Shown in pieces: positions 1 through 10,866 of a stretch of DNA of 64,000 bases; the stretch's first letter is position 1; every line of letters starts with the position of its first letter. The stretch comes from SLRI01 sp964402505 (GTDB taxonomy: Bacteria; Pseudomonadota; Alphaproteobacteria; Geminicoccales; Geminicoccaceae). Under the pieces are notes generated by a model. That model did no database searches. It saw only the letters and a list, made by a program, of their open reading frames with translations, and had not been told where the DNA came from. The translations under genes were made by a program, and so were the position numbers. The stretch spans positions 62,001-126,000 of the forward strand of contig CAYOCP010000010.1 of NCBI GenBank assembly GCA_964402505.1. The letters are read 5' to 3'.

Positions 1-884
1 CCGCTCTTGCGCGCGGTGCAGGCCCCGATGCTCTCCCCCGTCACCGCATCGGGCTCGGTTCCCAAGCGATCCGTGGCGGCGTTCTCGCCGGCCGCCTTTG
101 GAGCGCATGACGCCCTGAGCTGCTCTTGAACATCCTCGCTGGCGAGCAGGGTCTCCGCCGCGGCGACGGCTCCGGCACGCAGATCCTCGTCCGCCCAGAG
201 CGTCCTGCCGACATGGATCGTGTCGACGTTGAGCAGCGCCGCCAGACCGAGGCCGATGACGAAGGCCATAATCTGGGCATTGACCTTGTACCAGCCGCTC
301 GCCCGATCCATGGTGCTGTCGAAGAGGCGCTCGAGCTCGTCGATGGCCGTGGCCACCACGTCGGTCGAGCTCTTGAGCTCGCCGACCGCGGCGCTGAGCG
401 CGGTGGTCGCCGCGGTCTTGACCGCCGGGTTGGCGATCGTCTCGATCACCTCGTCGGCCGTGGCGCCGAACTTGGACATGCGCGCGGCGAGCCCCACCCC
501 CGAGCGGGCATCCTCGAAGAAGCTCGCGAGAGCGAAGGCCGGCGGCGGATGCAGGCGGTCAGGACCGGTTTCCGCCTCACCCCGCCCGTGCAGATCGAGC
601 ACGGCGAGCGCGAAGTTCCGCTTGGGAACATAGGCGGGTCCGCCTTTCTTGGGCTCGCCGTCCTCGTTGAGATCGCCCCGGAACAGGGGAAAGATCAAGG
701 GGTGGGCGAAGAACCGCCGCCTGTTCGCATCGCCGATCAGCTCGACCACCGCCCGCTGCAGGTTCTTGCTCCGCAGCTTCAGGGCCGAGGCGACGAACTC
801 CTGCAGCACCGTGACCAGGATGCTCAAGAGCAGGTACATGAAGATCAGCCCGATCGCGACATCGAGCATCCGATTGGACAACAT
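1..884 (-). CDS. Uncharacterised membrane protein, cut by the window edge
   Basis: An open minus-strand frame starts with ATG at 884-882 and runs off the window with no stop; 294 codons are visible. An N-terminal membrane segment (about residues 7-29, MLDVAIGLIFMYLLLSILV) is followed by a basic soluble stretch, then an amphipathic region and a second hydrophobic segment at about 204-220 (IMAFVIGLGLAALLNV). Just before the second segment lies MDRASGWYKVNAQ. I believe this resembles a conserved motif of an uncharacterised bacterial membrane family, but I cannot name the family. It is divergent from the GMC oxidoreductase gene across about 290 bases. No function is proposed. The reading frame is convincing because it is long, has sensible composition and contains two clear membrane segments. 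Confidence 0.75.
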   Translation of the reverse strand, partial: MLSNRMLDVAIGLIFMYLLLSILVTVLQEFVASALKLRSKNLQRAVVELIGDANRRRFFAHPLIFPLFRGDLNEDGEPKKGGPAYVPKRNFALAVLDLHGRGEAETGPDRLHPPPAFALASFFEDARSGVGLAARMSKFGATADEVIETIANPAVKTAATTALSAAVGELKSSTDVVATAIDELERLFDSTMDRASGWYKVNAQIMAFVIGLGLAALLNVDTIHVGRTLWADEDLRAGAVAAAETLLASEDVQEQLRASCAPKAAGENAATDRLGTEPDAVTGESIGACTARKS

Positions 885-1177
885 GGCGGCCTCTTCGACT
901 ACGGGTGCCGAACGAGATCCCAACCACCGAGGACGGAGCCGAAGTTGTCGACGAGCGCATTCTTGCGGCGCCGCCAGACCGGCGGCGCGTTTATTTAACG
1001 ATCATTGATATTCCTGTTTCCCCTCCCGCGCAATCCCAAATCGGTCAACCGGTTCCGGTTTTCGCGCGGCGGCGCCTCCGGGCGCCACGCTGGGGCGACC
1101 GCTGGTGTATCCGAGAGGTTGATTATGTCGTCATTTTATTCTACTTCAATGCCGAGCACACAACCGGCCCCCGAGCC

Positions 1178-2752
1178 ATGCTTCTCACCCTCGACTCCCT
1201 CGAGACCGGCAGCGAGCGCGTCTGCGATCTCGCCATCATCGGCGGCGGTGCCGCCGGGCTCACGCTGGCGCTCGGCCTCGCGGGCCGGGGCTTCTCGATG
1301 GTCCTCGCCGAGGCGGGCGGCGAGACATTCGATCCCCGACACCAGTCCTTCTGCGCCGGAAGCTCGATCGGCGATCTCGGCCTCGATCCCGAGGCCACGC
1401 GGCTGCGCCAGCTCGGCGGCTCGACCAATCACTGGGGCGGCCGCTCGCGCCCGCTCGATGCCGAGGCCCTGGCGGCGCGACCCTGGCTCGATCTTCCCGC
1501 TTGGCCCTTCGGGATCGACGAGCTGCACCGTCACCTCGATGCGGCCTGCCGGCTTCTGGAGATCGAGCGGCCCACGGGTGAGCCATGGGACGCGCCGGCA
1601 CCGGCCGACGCCCGGGCCCTCGCCGGCCCGACCCTCGCTCCCGCCCTCTGGCGCTTCAGCCCGCCGACCCGGATGGGCGAGCGCTGGCGCGCCGAGCTCG
1701 CCGCCGCCGACGATCTCACCCTGCTGCTCGACGCGACACTGGTCGACATCGACCTCGCCCCCACGCTCGACCGAATCGCGGCACTCGAGCTCGAGAGCAG
1801 CACCGGCCGGAGCCTGCGCCTGCGCCCCCGGCTCACCGTGCTCGCCATGGGCGGCATCGAGAACGCCCGCCTGCTGCTCGCCTGCCGCCGCCAGCTCGGG
1901 GCCGGCATCGGCAACCGGCACGATCAGGTCGGCCGCCACTTCATGGGCCATCCGATCTTCGAGCCCCTGCAGATCGCCCTGGCGCCGGGCGTCCGCCTGC
2001 CGGCGACGCTGCACGACGGCATCAGGCCCGGCCAAGGCCGCATCGAGGGGCACCTGCACCTCACCCTGACCGGCCAGCGGGCGCTCGAATCCACCGCCGT
2101 CGATGCGGCCTTCTACAGCGACGGCCAGTTCGGCCCGCCAGGGTTCCGGGCGGCGCGGCGACTGCAGCGCAAGCTCGGCCACGGCCGCTTCGATGCCTCG
2201 CTGATCCGGGATGGCGGCGAGATGCTCGGCGACCTCCGGGGCCTCGTCCACGAATCGCTGGTCAAGCTCGGCTGGCTCACCCCCGACGCCGGCAGGCTCA
2301 CCGTCAGCACGCTGCTCGAGCAGCATCCCGATCCCTCGAGCCGGATCACCCTCGACTGTGCAACCGACCCCAGGGGCCGGCCGCGCGCCAGGGTCGACTG
2401 GCGCCTCGGCGAGAACGACCGGCGAACGGTCCGCCGCTTCGCCCGCCACCTCGCCGACCACGTCGCGGCCGCGGGCCTCGGCCGTGCCGTGCTCGAGCCC
2501 TGGGCCCTGGATGAATCCCTGCCCTTCCCGCCCCACGGCAACAGCGCGCATCACATGGGTGCGACCCGCATGAGCCGAACCCCGCGCTCGGGCGTGGTCG
2601 ACCCCGACTGCAGGGTGCACGGCATGACCGACCTCTACATCGCCGGCAGCTCGGTCTTCCCGACCTCCGGCAGCCAGCATCCGACCCTCAATCTCGTGAT
2701 GCTGACCCTGCGCCTCGCGGACCATCTGGCCCGCCGCCTCGACCATGCCTGA
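1178..2752 (+). CDS. GMC-family FAD-dependent oxidoreductase
   Basis: Predicted 524-residue flavoprotein that oxidises an alcohol or sugar group; the substrate is unknown. The N-terminal Rossmann motif is GGGAAG (residues 22-27), and GGSTNHWGG is the FAD-covering GMC signature. A C-terminal HHMGATRM and SSVFPTSGSQHPTLN give the active-site His and the FAD/substrate region of the family. I chose ATG 1178 because the family begins close to the dinucleotide fold; the frame is open back to 905, but that part has no family-like sequence. No signal peptide is visible, and no cytochrome c or gluconate-dehydrogenase small subunit gene adjoins it. The upstream 885-1177 region is unusually A+T-rich (TTATTTAACGATCATTG) and probably holds the divergent promoters. 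Confidence 0.88.
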   Translation: MLLTLDSLETGSERVCDLAIIGGGAAGLTLALGLAGRGFSMVLAEAGGETFDPRHQSFCAGSSIGDLGLDPEATRLRQLGGSTNHWGGRSRPLDAEALAARPWLDLPAWPFGIDELHRHLDAACRLLEIERPTGEPWDAPAPADARALAGPTLAPALWRFSPPTRMGERWRAELAAADDLTLLLDATLVDIDLAPTLDRIAALELESSTGRSLRLRPRLTVLAMGGIENARLLLACRRQLGAGIGNRHDQVGRHFMGHPIFEPLQIALAPGVRLPATLHDGIRPGQGRIEGHLHLTLTGQRALESTAVDAAFYSDGQFGPPGFRAARRLQRKLGHGRFDASLIRDGGEMLGDLRGLVHESLVKLGWLTPDAGRLTVSTLLEQHPDPSSRITLDCATDPRGRPRARVDWRLGENDRRTVRRFARHLADHVAAAGLGRAVLEPWALDESLPFPPHGNSAHHMGATRMSRTPRSGVVDPDCRVHGMTDLYIAGSSVFPTSGSQHPTLNLVMLTLRLADHLARRLDHA

Positions 2753-2908
2753 AAAACCGCACCCGCCGCCCCGAGAGCCTGTTCGAGTCGTCGAATACGC
2801 ACGGCGCCATTTCGCCATTGTGAACACGAGGTAAACGGTTCTTCAGTCGAAATCGCGCTAATATCGGAGTCGACATCGGTCCGAGAAAGAACAAGAGGCG
2901 GCTGCACC

Positions 2909-3010
2909 GTGTCCAAAAGACGCCGAAGCGACAGCGCCTTGCCAGCTCTTCTCTGGTGGTGCGTGCTGATGCTCGCGGCTTACGCGATCGTGCTCTGGCT
3001 CGTTCTATAG
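2909..3010 (+). CDS. Putative 33-residue single-pass membrane peptide
   Basis: A small frame from GTG 2909 to TAG 3008-3010 encodes a basic head (SKRRRSDSA) followed by a continuous hydrophobic helix (LPALLWWCVLMLAAYAIVL) that ends at the C-terminus. An AAGAGG ribosome-binding sequence lies about 10 bases upstream, and a TAATAT -10-like box is at 2859-2864 in an A+T-rich stretch that stands out from its surroundings. The layout (positive-inside head, one helix, Trp pair at the interface) is that of small membrane proteins that accompany oxidases or transporters, but no partner gene is obvious. It is convergent with the stress-protein gene; their stop codons abut at 3010/3011. The function is unknown and the assignment as coding is moderate. 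Confidence 0.45.
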   Translation: MSKRRRSDSALPALLWWCVLMLAAYAIVLWLVL

Positions 3011-3436
3011 TCAGCGCACGATCAGCACCGATGCCGTGGTGCGCTGCAGCACCTGCTGGGCGTTCGGAGCGACGAACTTGTCGCGCGCGGCCGGCTTGTG
3101 CGAGGCCATGACCACGAGATCGGCCTTCACCTCCTCGGCGACGCGGCAGATCTCCTGGTAGATCCGGCCATGCGCCACCACGAGCTGGTGCTCCAGCTCC
3201 TCCGGCACGTGCGTCCCCGTCAGCTCCAAAAGCGCCTGCTCGGCATGGCCGAGCGCCTCCTTCTCGAAGCCCTCCGGAAAGAAGCTCGCAACCATGCTCG
3301 AGCCGAAATCCGGCACCACGGTCATGATGTGGAGCATCGCCCCGTGCGTCTGGGCGAGCTCGACCGCCTGCGGCAGCGCCCGCTCGTAGGATTCCGGGCT
3401 CTCGGGATCCACGGCGATGAGGATGTGGCGAAACAC
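3011..3436 (-). CDS. Universal stress protein (UspA family)
   Basis: A 141-residue single-domain Usp fold that opens with the family start FRHILIAVD. The canonical G-x2-G-x9-G(S/T) ATP motif is poorly conserved: the corresponding region reads ASHKPAARDKFVAPNAQQVL. It may therefore belong to the non-ATP-binding class. I chose GTG at 3436-3434 because AAGGAGA lies seven bases upstream; a TTG at 3454 would put the Shine-Dalgarno inside the gene. It follows the TRAP permease by 14 bases, so it is the last gene of the SBP-permease-Usp operon. Usp proteins commonly accompany TRAP transporters and are thought to modulate them. Confidence 0.88.
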   Translation of the reverse strand: MFRHILIAVDPESPESYERALPQAVELAQTHGAMLHIMTVVPDFGSSMVASFFPEGFEKEALGHAEQALLELTGTHVPEELEHQLVVAHGRIYQEICRVAEEVKADLVVMASHKPAARDKFVAPNAQQVLQRTTASVLIVR

Positions 3437-3450
3437 GGAAAGTCTCCTTT

Positions 3451-6039
3451 TCAAGACCTGAGGCGGCGCCGCTGCAGGGCGACGAGCCCCGCCAGGACAA
3501 GGAAGGTGGGGATGAAGATCCAGTACTTGCTCGGCTGCGGCAAGGGCTCGCGGAAGAAAAGAAGCTCCTGGTCCCAGTCGAGGCCGGCCTTCTGCGCCTC
3601 GCTGTCGAAGGCGACGTTGTCGATGATCGTCTTGCCGTCGCGCTCGACCAGCGTCAGGCCCATGGCCTGGACCCGCTCCTCGCCCGAGGCCCCCTCCGGC
3701 ACCGGCAGCAGCGTCGCGAACTGGGTGGGTGCGCCGAACTGGTCGAGGCCCGCCACCCGCACCTGCAGGAGCGTGCCGGCCGGCACCTCGCCGGCCACCT
3801 GCGTGAAGGCCGCGGGCTCGCGAATCTCGTAAGGTGGTGCGATCATGTCCATCCAGAACCCCGGACGGAAGAACGAGAAGGCGATCAAGAGCAATAACGC
3901 GCTCTCCCAGATGCGGCTCTTGGCGATGAACCAGCCCTGCAGCGCCGCGGCGAAGGTCAGCATGGCGACCACCGCGACCACGAACACCAGAACCCCTTCC
4001 GCCCAGCCGACATCGATGAGCAGGAGCTGCGGGTTGTAGATGAAGAGGAACGGCAAGGCGGCCGTGCGCAGCGAGTACCAGAAGGCGACCGCCCCGGTCT
4101 TGATCGGATCGCCGCCCGAGATCGCCGCTGCGGCGAAGGAGGCGAGGCCGACAGGCGGCGTCACGTCCGCCATGATGCCGAAATAGAAGACGAAGAGATG
4201 GACGGCGATCAGCGGCACGAGCAGGCCGTTCGCCTGGCCGAGCGTCACGATCACCGGCGCCAGCAGCGCCGAGACCACGATGTAGTTGGCGGTCGTCGGC
4301 AGCCCCATGCCGAGGATCAGCGAGAGGACCGCCGTCAGCAGCAGGATGGCGATGACGCTGCCGCCCGAGAGCACCGCCACCACCTCGGCGAGCGCCGAGC
4401 CGACGCCGGTCTGGCTGACGACGCCGACGATGATGCCGGCGGCGGCCGTGGCGATGCCGATGCCGATCATGTTGCGCGCCCCGGCGACCAGCCCCTCGAC
4501 CAGATCGTCGAAGCCGCGGCGGGCGGCACCGCCGAGGTCGCCCTGGCTGCGGAAGAAGGCGAAGAGCGGGCGCTGCGTCACCAGGATGAAGATCATGAAG
4601 AGCGTGCCGTAGAAGGCCGAGAGCCCGGGCGACAGGCGCTCGACCATGAGCGCCCAGACGAGCACCACCACGGGCAGGAGGAAGTGCAGGCCCGACTTCA
4701 CGGTCGGTCCCGGCAAGGGCAGGGTCAATGTCGGCGCGTTCGGATCGTCCGGCTCGAGCTCGGGATAGCGCGCCCCGAACGCCACCAGCGCCACGTAGAC
4801 GACGAGGATGCCGATGCCGACGATCCAGTTGGCGGCCGGCCCGAAGGCGGGCCTCATCCAGCCGATGCCGTAATAGACGGCGAGCGACACGGCCGAGATC
4901 ACGGCGATGCCGAAGACGAGCCCGATCAGCCGCCGCAGCAGCGGCGGCGGCTCATAAGCTCGCTGCATGCCCTCCATGCCCGCCCGCATGGCCTCGAGAT
5001 GGACGATGTAGACGAGCGCGATATAGGAGATCGTGGCCGGCAGGACCGCGTGCTTGACCACGTCGAAATAGGGAATCCCCACATACTCGACCATGAGGAA
5101 GGCGGCGGCCCCCATGACCGGCGGCATGATCTGGCCGTTCACGGATGACGCGACCTCGACCGCCCCGGCCTTCTCCGCCGAGAAGCCGACCTTCTTCATG
5201 AGCGGAATCGTGAAGGTGCCGGTGGTCACCACATTGGCGATCGACGAGCCCGAGATCAGCCCGGTCATCGCCGAGGAGACCACCGCCGCCTTGGCCGGGC
5301 CGCCGCGCATGTGGCCCATCAGCGAGAACGCCACCTGGATGAAGTAGTTGCCGGCCCCGCCCTTGTCCAAAAGGGCGCCGAACAGCACGAAGAGAAACAC
5401 GAAGCTGGTCGAGACGCCGACCGCGATGCCGAACACGCCCGAGGTGGTGATCCACTGATGGTTGACCACCTCGCCGAGCGAGTTGCCCTTGTGGGCGATG
5501 ATGCCGGGCATGTACGGCCCGAGGAACGTGTAGGCGAGGAAGGTGATGGCGACGATGGCGAGGGCCGGCCCGAGCGAGCGCCGCGTCGCCTCGAGCAGCA
5601 GGATCATGCCGACGATCGCCGCCACGTAGTCCTGGGCGATGGGCGCACCCACCCGGCTCGAGATGCTGGCGTAGAAGATGTAGAGATAGGCGGCGGAAAG
5701 GGCGCCCAGGACCGCCATGATCCAGTCGGAGACCGGCACGTGGTCGCGCGGGCTCGAGGCGAAGGCCGGATAGCTGGTGAAGGCCAGAAAGATCGCGAAG
5801 GCCAGGTGGATCGAACGGGCCTCGGTGCTGTTGAAGACCCCCACATGCAGCATGAACGGCAGGGGCGAGGCGATCCAGAGCTGGAAGAGCGACCAGGCCA
5901 GGGCCGTGAAGAAGAGCAGCCGGCCGACGGCACCGGCCGGGTTGCGGGCCCCGGTGTCGGCGGCGGCGACCAGATCCTGAAGCTCGGCAGCGCTCCTGCC
6001 CGGCGATTCGTCCGAACTCACCCCGGCCCGCTCGTTCAT
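3451..6039 (-). CDS. TRAP transporter fused permease (4TM/12TM) with DUF3394-type tail
   Basis: At 862 residues it combines the small (DctQ-like, 4 TM) and large (DctM-like, 12 TM) TRAP permease subunits in one chain, as is usual for TAXI-type systems. About 14-16 hydrophobic segments are visible. The conserved large-subunit stretches MTGLISGSSIANVVTTG and GMGLPTTANYIVV are present. The C-terminal 130 residues (IDNVAFDSEAQKAGLDWDQE, then a final helix and RRRLRS) match the DUF3394 tail of fused TRAP permeases. It probably imports an organic acid or amino acid by sodium symport together with the binding protein encoded 90 bases upstream. The substrate cannot be read from sequence. Confidence 0.93.
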   Translation of the reverse strand: MNERAGVSSDESPGRSAAELQDLVAAADTGARNPAGAVGRLLFFTALAWSLFQLWIASPLPFMLHVGVFNSTEARSIHLAFAIFLAFTSYPAFASSPRDHVPVSDWIMAVLGALSAAYLYIFYASISSRVGAPIAQDYVAAIVGMILLLEATRRSLGPALAIVAITFLAYTFLGPYMPGIIAHKGNSLGEVVNHQWITTSGVFGIAVGVSTSFVFLFVLFGALLDKGGAGNYFIQVAFSLMGHMRGGPAKAAVVSSAMTGLISGSSIANVVTTGTFTIPLMKKVGFSAEKAGAVEVASSVNGQIMPPVMGAAAFLMVEYVGIPYFDVVKHAVLPATISYIALVYIVHLEAMRAGMEGMQRAYEPPPLLRRLIGLVFGIAVISAVSLAVYYGIGWMRPAFGPAANWIVGIGILVVYVALVAFGARYPELEPDDPNAPTLTLPLPGPTVKSGLHFLLPVVVLVWALMVERLSPGLSAFYGTLFMIFILVTQRPLFAFFRSQGDLGGAARRGFDDLVEGLVAGARNMIGIGIATAAAGIIVGVVSQTGVGSALAEVVAVLSGGSVIAILLLTAVLSLILGMGLPTTANYIVVSALLAPVIVTLGQANGLLVPLIAVHLFVFYFGIMADVTPPVGLASFAAAAISGGDPIKTGAVAFWYSLRTAALPFLFIYNPQLLLIDVGWAEGVLVFVVAVVAMLTFAAALQGWFIAKSRIWESALLLLIAFSFFRPGFWMDMIAPPYEIREPAAFTQVAGEVPAGTLLQVRVAGLDQFGAPTQFATLLPVPEGASGEERVQAMGLTLVERDGKTIIDNVAFDSEAQKAGLDWDQELLFFREPLPQPSKYWIFIPTFLVLAGLVALQRRRLRS

Positions 6040-6129
6040 CGCCGCTCCCCGATCGTTCTTGGCGTTATGGTGGCAGCTCGTCGGCGATCGGCGCCCGGCG
6101 GCCCCTTCGAGCCCCCGGGCGCCACGCGC

Positions 6130-7101
6130 TTACTCGATCCAGCCGCGCTCGCGGTAGTACCGCTCGGCACCCGGATGCAACGGGGCGGACAGCCCGTCCT
6201 TGATCATCTCCTCCTCCTTCAGATTGGCGAAGGCGGGATGCAGCGACTTGAAGCGATCGAAATTGTCGAAGACCGCCTTCACCACCTGATAGACCACATC
6301 CTCGTCCACCTTGGCGGAGGTCACGAAGGTCGCCTTGACGCCGAAGGTCTTAACGTCCTCGTCGGTGCCCTTGTACATGCCGCCCGGAATGGTGGCCCAG
6401 GCGTAATAGGGCCGATCCTCGACCAGCTTCTCGATCTCGGGCGTGTCGACCGGGATCAGCTTGGCGTCGACGGTCGTGGTCGCCTCCTGGATCGAGCCGT
6501 TGGGGTGGCCGACGGTGTAGATGATCGCATCGACGTTGTTGTCACCCAGGGCCGCCGCCTGCTCGGCCGGCTGGAGCTGCGAGGCCAGCGCGAAATCGTC
6601 CATGGTCCAGCCCATGGCGTCCATCACCACCTCCATGGTGGCGAGCTGGCCCGAGCCGGGATTGCCGACATTGACCCGCTTGCCCTTGAGGTCGGTGAAG
6701 GTCTCGATGCCGGAATCGGCGCGCGCGACCACATTGAAGGGCTCGCTGTGCACCGAGAAGACGGACCGCAGATCCTCGAACGGCCCCTGGTCCGCGAACT
6801 GCGAGGTGCCGTTATACGCGTGGTACTGCCAGTCGCTCTGCGCCACCCCCATGTCCATGGAGCCCTCGCGGATGGCGTTGATGTTGGCGATCGAGCCACC
6901 CGTCGAAGGGGCCGTGCAGCGTATGTGATGCTGCGCCTGGCCGCGATTGACGAGACCGCAGATCGACTGCCCCACCACGAAATACACACCGGTCTGGCCG
7001 CCCGTGCCGATCGTGATGAACTTCTCCTCCTGGGCGTGGACGGTGCTGCCGAGTGCCAGGATCAAACCGAGGGTCGCAACCCCCTTCATCAATTGCTTCA
7101 T
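6130..7101 (-). CDS. TAXI-family TRAP solute-binding protein
   Basis: A 323-residue periplasmic receptor with a signal peptide (MKQLMKGVATLGLILALGS, cleavage probably after VHA-23). The mature start EEKFITIGTGGQTGVYFVVG is the hallmark of TAXI receptors. Later stretches such as PSTGGSIANINAIREG, GSGQLATMEVVMDAMG and YYAWATIPGGMYKG fit the family. The frame stays open far upstream across the pccB gene, but the signal peptide fixes the start at ATG 7101. It heads the operon with the fused permease and Usp, and a TTGACA promoter lies at 7157-7184. Confidence 0.93.
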   Translation of the reverse strand: MKQLMKGVATLGLILALGSTVHAQEEKFITIGTGGQTGVYFVVGQSICGLVNRGQAQHHIRCTAPSTGGSIANINAIREGSMDMGVAQSDWQYHAYNGTSQFADQGPFEDLRSVFSVHSEPFNVVARADSGIETFTDLKGKRVNVGNPGSGQLATMEVVMDAMGWTMDDFALASQLQPAEQAAALGDNNVDAIIYTVGHPNGSIQEATTTVDAKLIPVDTPEIEKLVEDRPYYAWATIPGGMYKGTDEDVKTFGVKATFVTSAKVDEDVVYQVVKAVFDNFDRFKSLHPAFANLKEEEMIKDGLSAPLHPGAERYYRERGWIE

Positions 7102-7156
7102 GTTGTGCCTCCAGTCGAGCTCGCGGGCGACAGGCTCGCGAGCAACTCGTGTCGGA

Positions 7157-7184
7157 AGAATACTTCGCCCGACCGACCTGTCAA
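7157..7184 (-). promoter_or_regulatory. Sigma70-like promoter of the TAXI-TRAP operon
   Basis: On the minus strand a perfect -35 TTGACA (7184-7179), a 16-base spacer and the -10 TATTCT (7162-7157) lie about 55 bases upstream of the binding-protein ATG. The 198-base region is shared with the divergent pccB gene. This is a sequence match only; no transcription start is shown. Confidence 0.6.
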
Positions 7185-7299
7185 AACGGCGCTGCCGCCC
7201 GCCCGGCCCGCGATACCATTCGCCGCGTCGCACTGGCATGCTGCAGCGCGGCATGATAAGCGCCCAAGCGAGGTCGAAGAACGTGAGCGGAGCGGGCCG

Positions 7300-8832
7300 G
7301 TGCAGGACATTCTCGACAAGCTCGAAGCCAAGCGGGAAGGGGCGCGGCAGGGTGGCGGCCAGCGCCGCGTCGAGGCGCAGCACGCCCGCGGCAAGCTCAC
7401 CGCGCGCGAGCGGCTCGAGCTGCTCCTCGATCCCGACTCCTTCGAGGAGGCGGACATGTTCGTCGAGCACCGCTGCACCGATTTCGGCATGGACGAGCAG
7501 CGCATCCCCGGCGACGGCGTGGTCACCGGCCAGGGGACCATCAACGGCCGCCTCGTCTTCGTCTTCAGCCAGGACTTCACCGTGTTCGGCGGCTCGCTCT
7601 CCGAGAGCCACGCCGAGAAGATCAGCAAGATCATGGACCGGGCGATGCAGGTCCAGGCACCGGTCATCGGCCTCAACGATTCCGGCGGCGCCCGCATCCA
7701 GGAGGGCGTCGCGTCGCTGGCCGGCTACGCCGACGTCTTCGTGCGCAACGTCAAGGCCTCGGGCGTGATCCCGCAGATCAGCGTCATCTGCGGACCCTGC
7801 GCCGGCGGCGCTGTCTACTCGCCCGCCATGACCGACTTCATCTTCATGGTCAAGGACAGCTCCTATCTCTTCGTCACCGGGCCCGAAGTGGTCAAGACCG
7901 TCACCAACGAGGTGGTGACCCAGGAGGAGCTGGGCGGCGCCGGCACCCACACCAGGCGCTCCGGCGTCGCCGACCTCGCCTTCGAGAACGACGTCGAGGC
8001 CATGGCCGAGCTGCGCCGCTTCGTCGACTTCCTGCCGACCTCCAACACGGTGAAGCCGCCGGTCTGGCCGACCGAGGACACCGCCGAGCGCGACGACTTC
8101 TCCCTCGACACGCTCGTGCCGGCCAATCCCAACCAGCCCTACGACATGAAGGAGCTGATCCAAAAGGTCGTCGACGAGGGCGATTTCTTCGAGCTGCAGC
8201 CCGACCATGCCGCCAACATCATCACCGGCCTCGCCCGCATGGACGGCTCGACCATCGGCATCGTCGCCAACCAGCCGCTGGTCCTCGCCGGCTGCCTCGA
8301 CATCGACAGCTCGAGAAAGGCCGCCCGCTTCGTCCGCTTCTGCGACTGCTTCAACATCCCGCTTTTGACCCTCGTCGACGTGCCCGGCTTTCTGCCCGGC
8401 ACCGGCCAGGAATACGGCGGCATCATCAAGCACGGCGCGAAGCTCCTCTACGCCTTCGCCGAGGCCACCGTGCCGAAGGTCACGGTCATCACGCGCAAAG
8501 CCTATGGCGGCGCCTACGACGTGATGAGCTCGAAGCACCTCGGCGGCGACGTCAACTACGCCTGGCCCACGGCCGAGATCGCCGTCATGGGCCCCAAGGG
8601 TGCGGTCGAGATCATCTTCCGCAGCGACCTCGGCGATCCCGAGAAGATCGCGCAGCGCACCGAGGAGTACCGCGACCGCTTCGCCAACCCCTTCGTCGCC
8701 GCCCGCCGCGGCTTCATCGACGACGTCATCATGCCGCACGGCACCCGCCGCCGGGTGGCGCGCTCGCTGCGCTGGCTGCGCTCGAAGAAATCCGAGAAGC
8801 CCTGGCGCAAGCACGGCAACATCCCGCTCTGA
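7300..8832 (+). CDS. pccB: Propionyl-CoA carboxylase beta subunit (carboxyltransferase)
   Basis: A 510-residue acyl-CoA carboxyltransferase that moves CO2 from biotin to propionyl-CoA, giving methylmalonyl-CoA in the cytoplasm. It begins with the family start QDILDKLEAKREGARQGGG. It contains ARGKLTARERLELLLDPDSF, the oxyanion-forming LNDSGGARIQEGVASLAGYA and CGPCAGGAVYSPA in the N-domain, and VPGFLPGTGQEYGGII plus ITRKAYGGAYDVM in the C-domain. The length is that of PccB. GTG 7300 is chosen from the conserved N-terminus; the longer open frame upstream overlaps the TAXI gene and is not family-like. It lies 22 bases before pccA. Its products feed odd-chain, Val/Ile or polyketide-type propionyl-CoA into the TCA cycle. 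Confidence 0.94.
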   Translation: MQDILDKLEAKREGARQGGGQRRVEAQHARGKLTARERLELLLDPDSFEEADMFVEHRCTDFGMDEQRIPGDGVVTGQGTINGRLVFVFSQDFTVFGGSLSESHAEKISKIMDRAMQVQAPVIGLNDSGGARIQEGVASLAGYADVFVRNVKASGVIPQISVICGPCAGGAVYSPAMTDFIFMVKDSSYLFVTGPEVVKTVTNEVVTQEELGGAGTHTRRSGVADLAFENDVEAMAELRRFVDFLPTSNTVKPPVWPTEDTAERDDFSLDTLVPANPNQPYDMKELIQKVVDEGDFFELQPDHAANIITGLARMDGSTIGIVANQPLVLAGCLDIDSSRKAARFVRFCDCFNIPLLTLVDVPGFLPGTGQEYGGIIKHGAKLLYAFAEATVPKVTVITRKAYGGAYDVMSSKHLGGDVNYAWPTAEIAVMGPKGAVEIIFRSDLGDPEKIAQRTEEYRDRFANPFVAARRGFIDDVIMPHGTRRRVARSLRWLRSKKSEKPWRKHGNIPL

Positions 8833-8854
8833 TCCGGATCAGGAGAATCCCGAC

Positions 8855-10840
<1,986 letters not shown>

Positions 10841-10866
10841 AGCGCCCAATCAACCGGAGCTGCCGC

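Noticed and set aside
1136..2827. 563-residue open frame antisense to the GMC oxidoreductase gene
   Set aside because: It is a long frame caused by high G+C with low-complexity Ala/Gly/Glu/Arg composition, fully overlapping a clear enzyme gene. The same applies to other long antisense frames, e.g. over pccA, proA and cpaE-cpaF.
5311..7299. N-terminal 660-residue extension of PccB
   Set aside because: The frame is open but overlaps the TAXI and TRAP genes and has no family sequence before the conserved PccB start at 7300.
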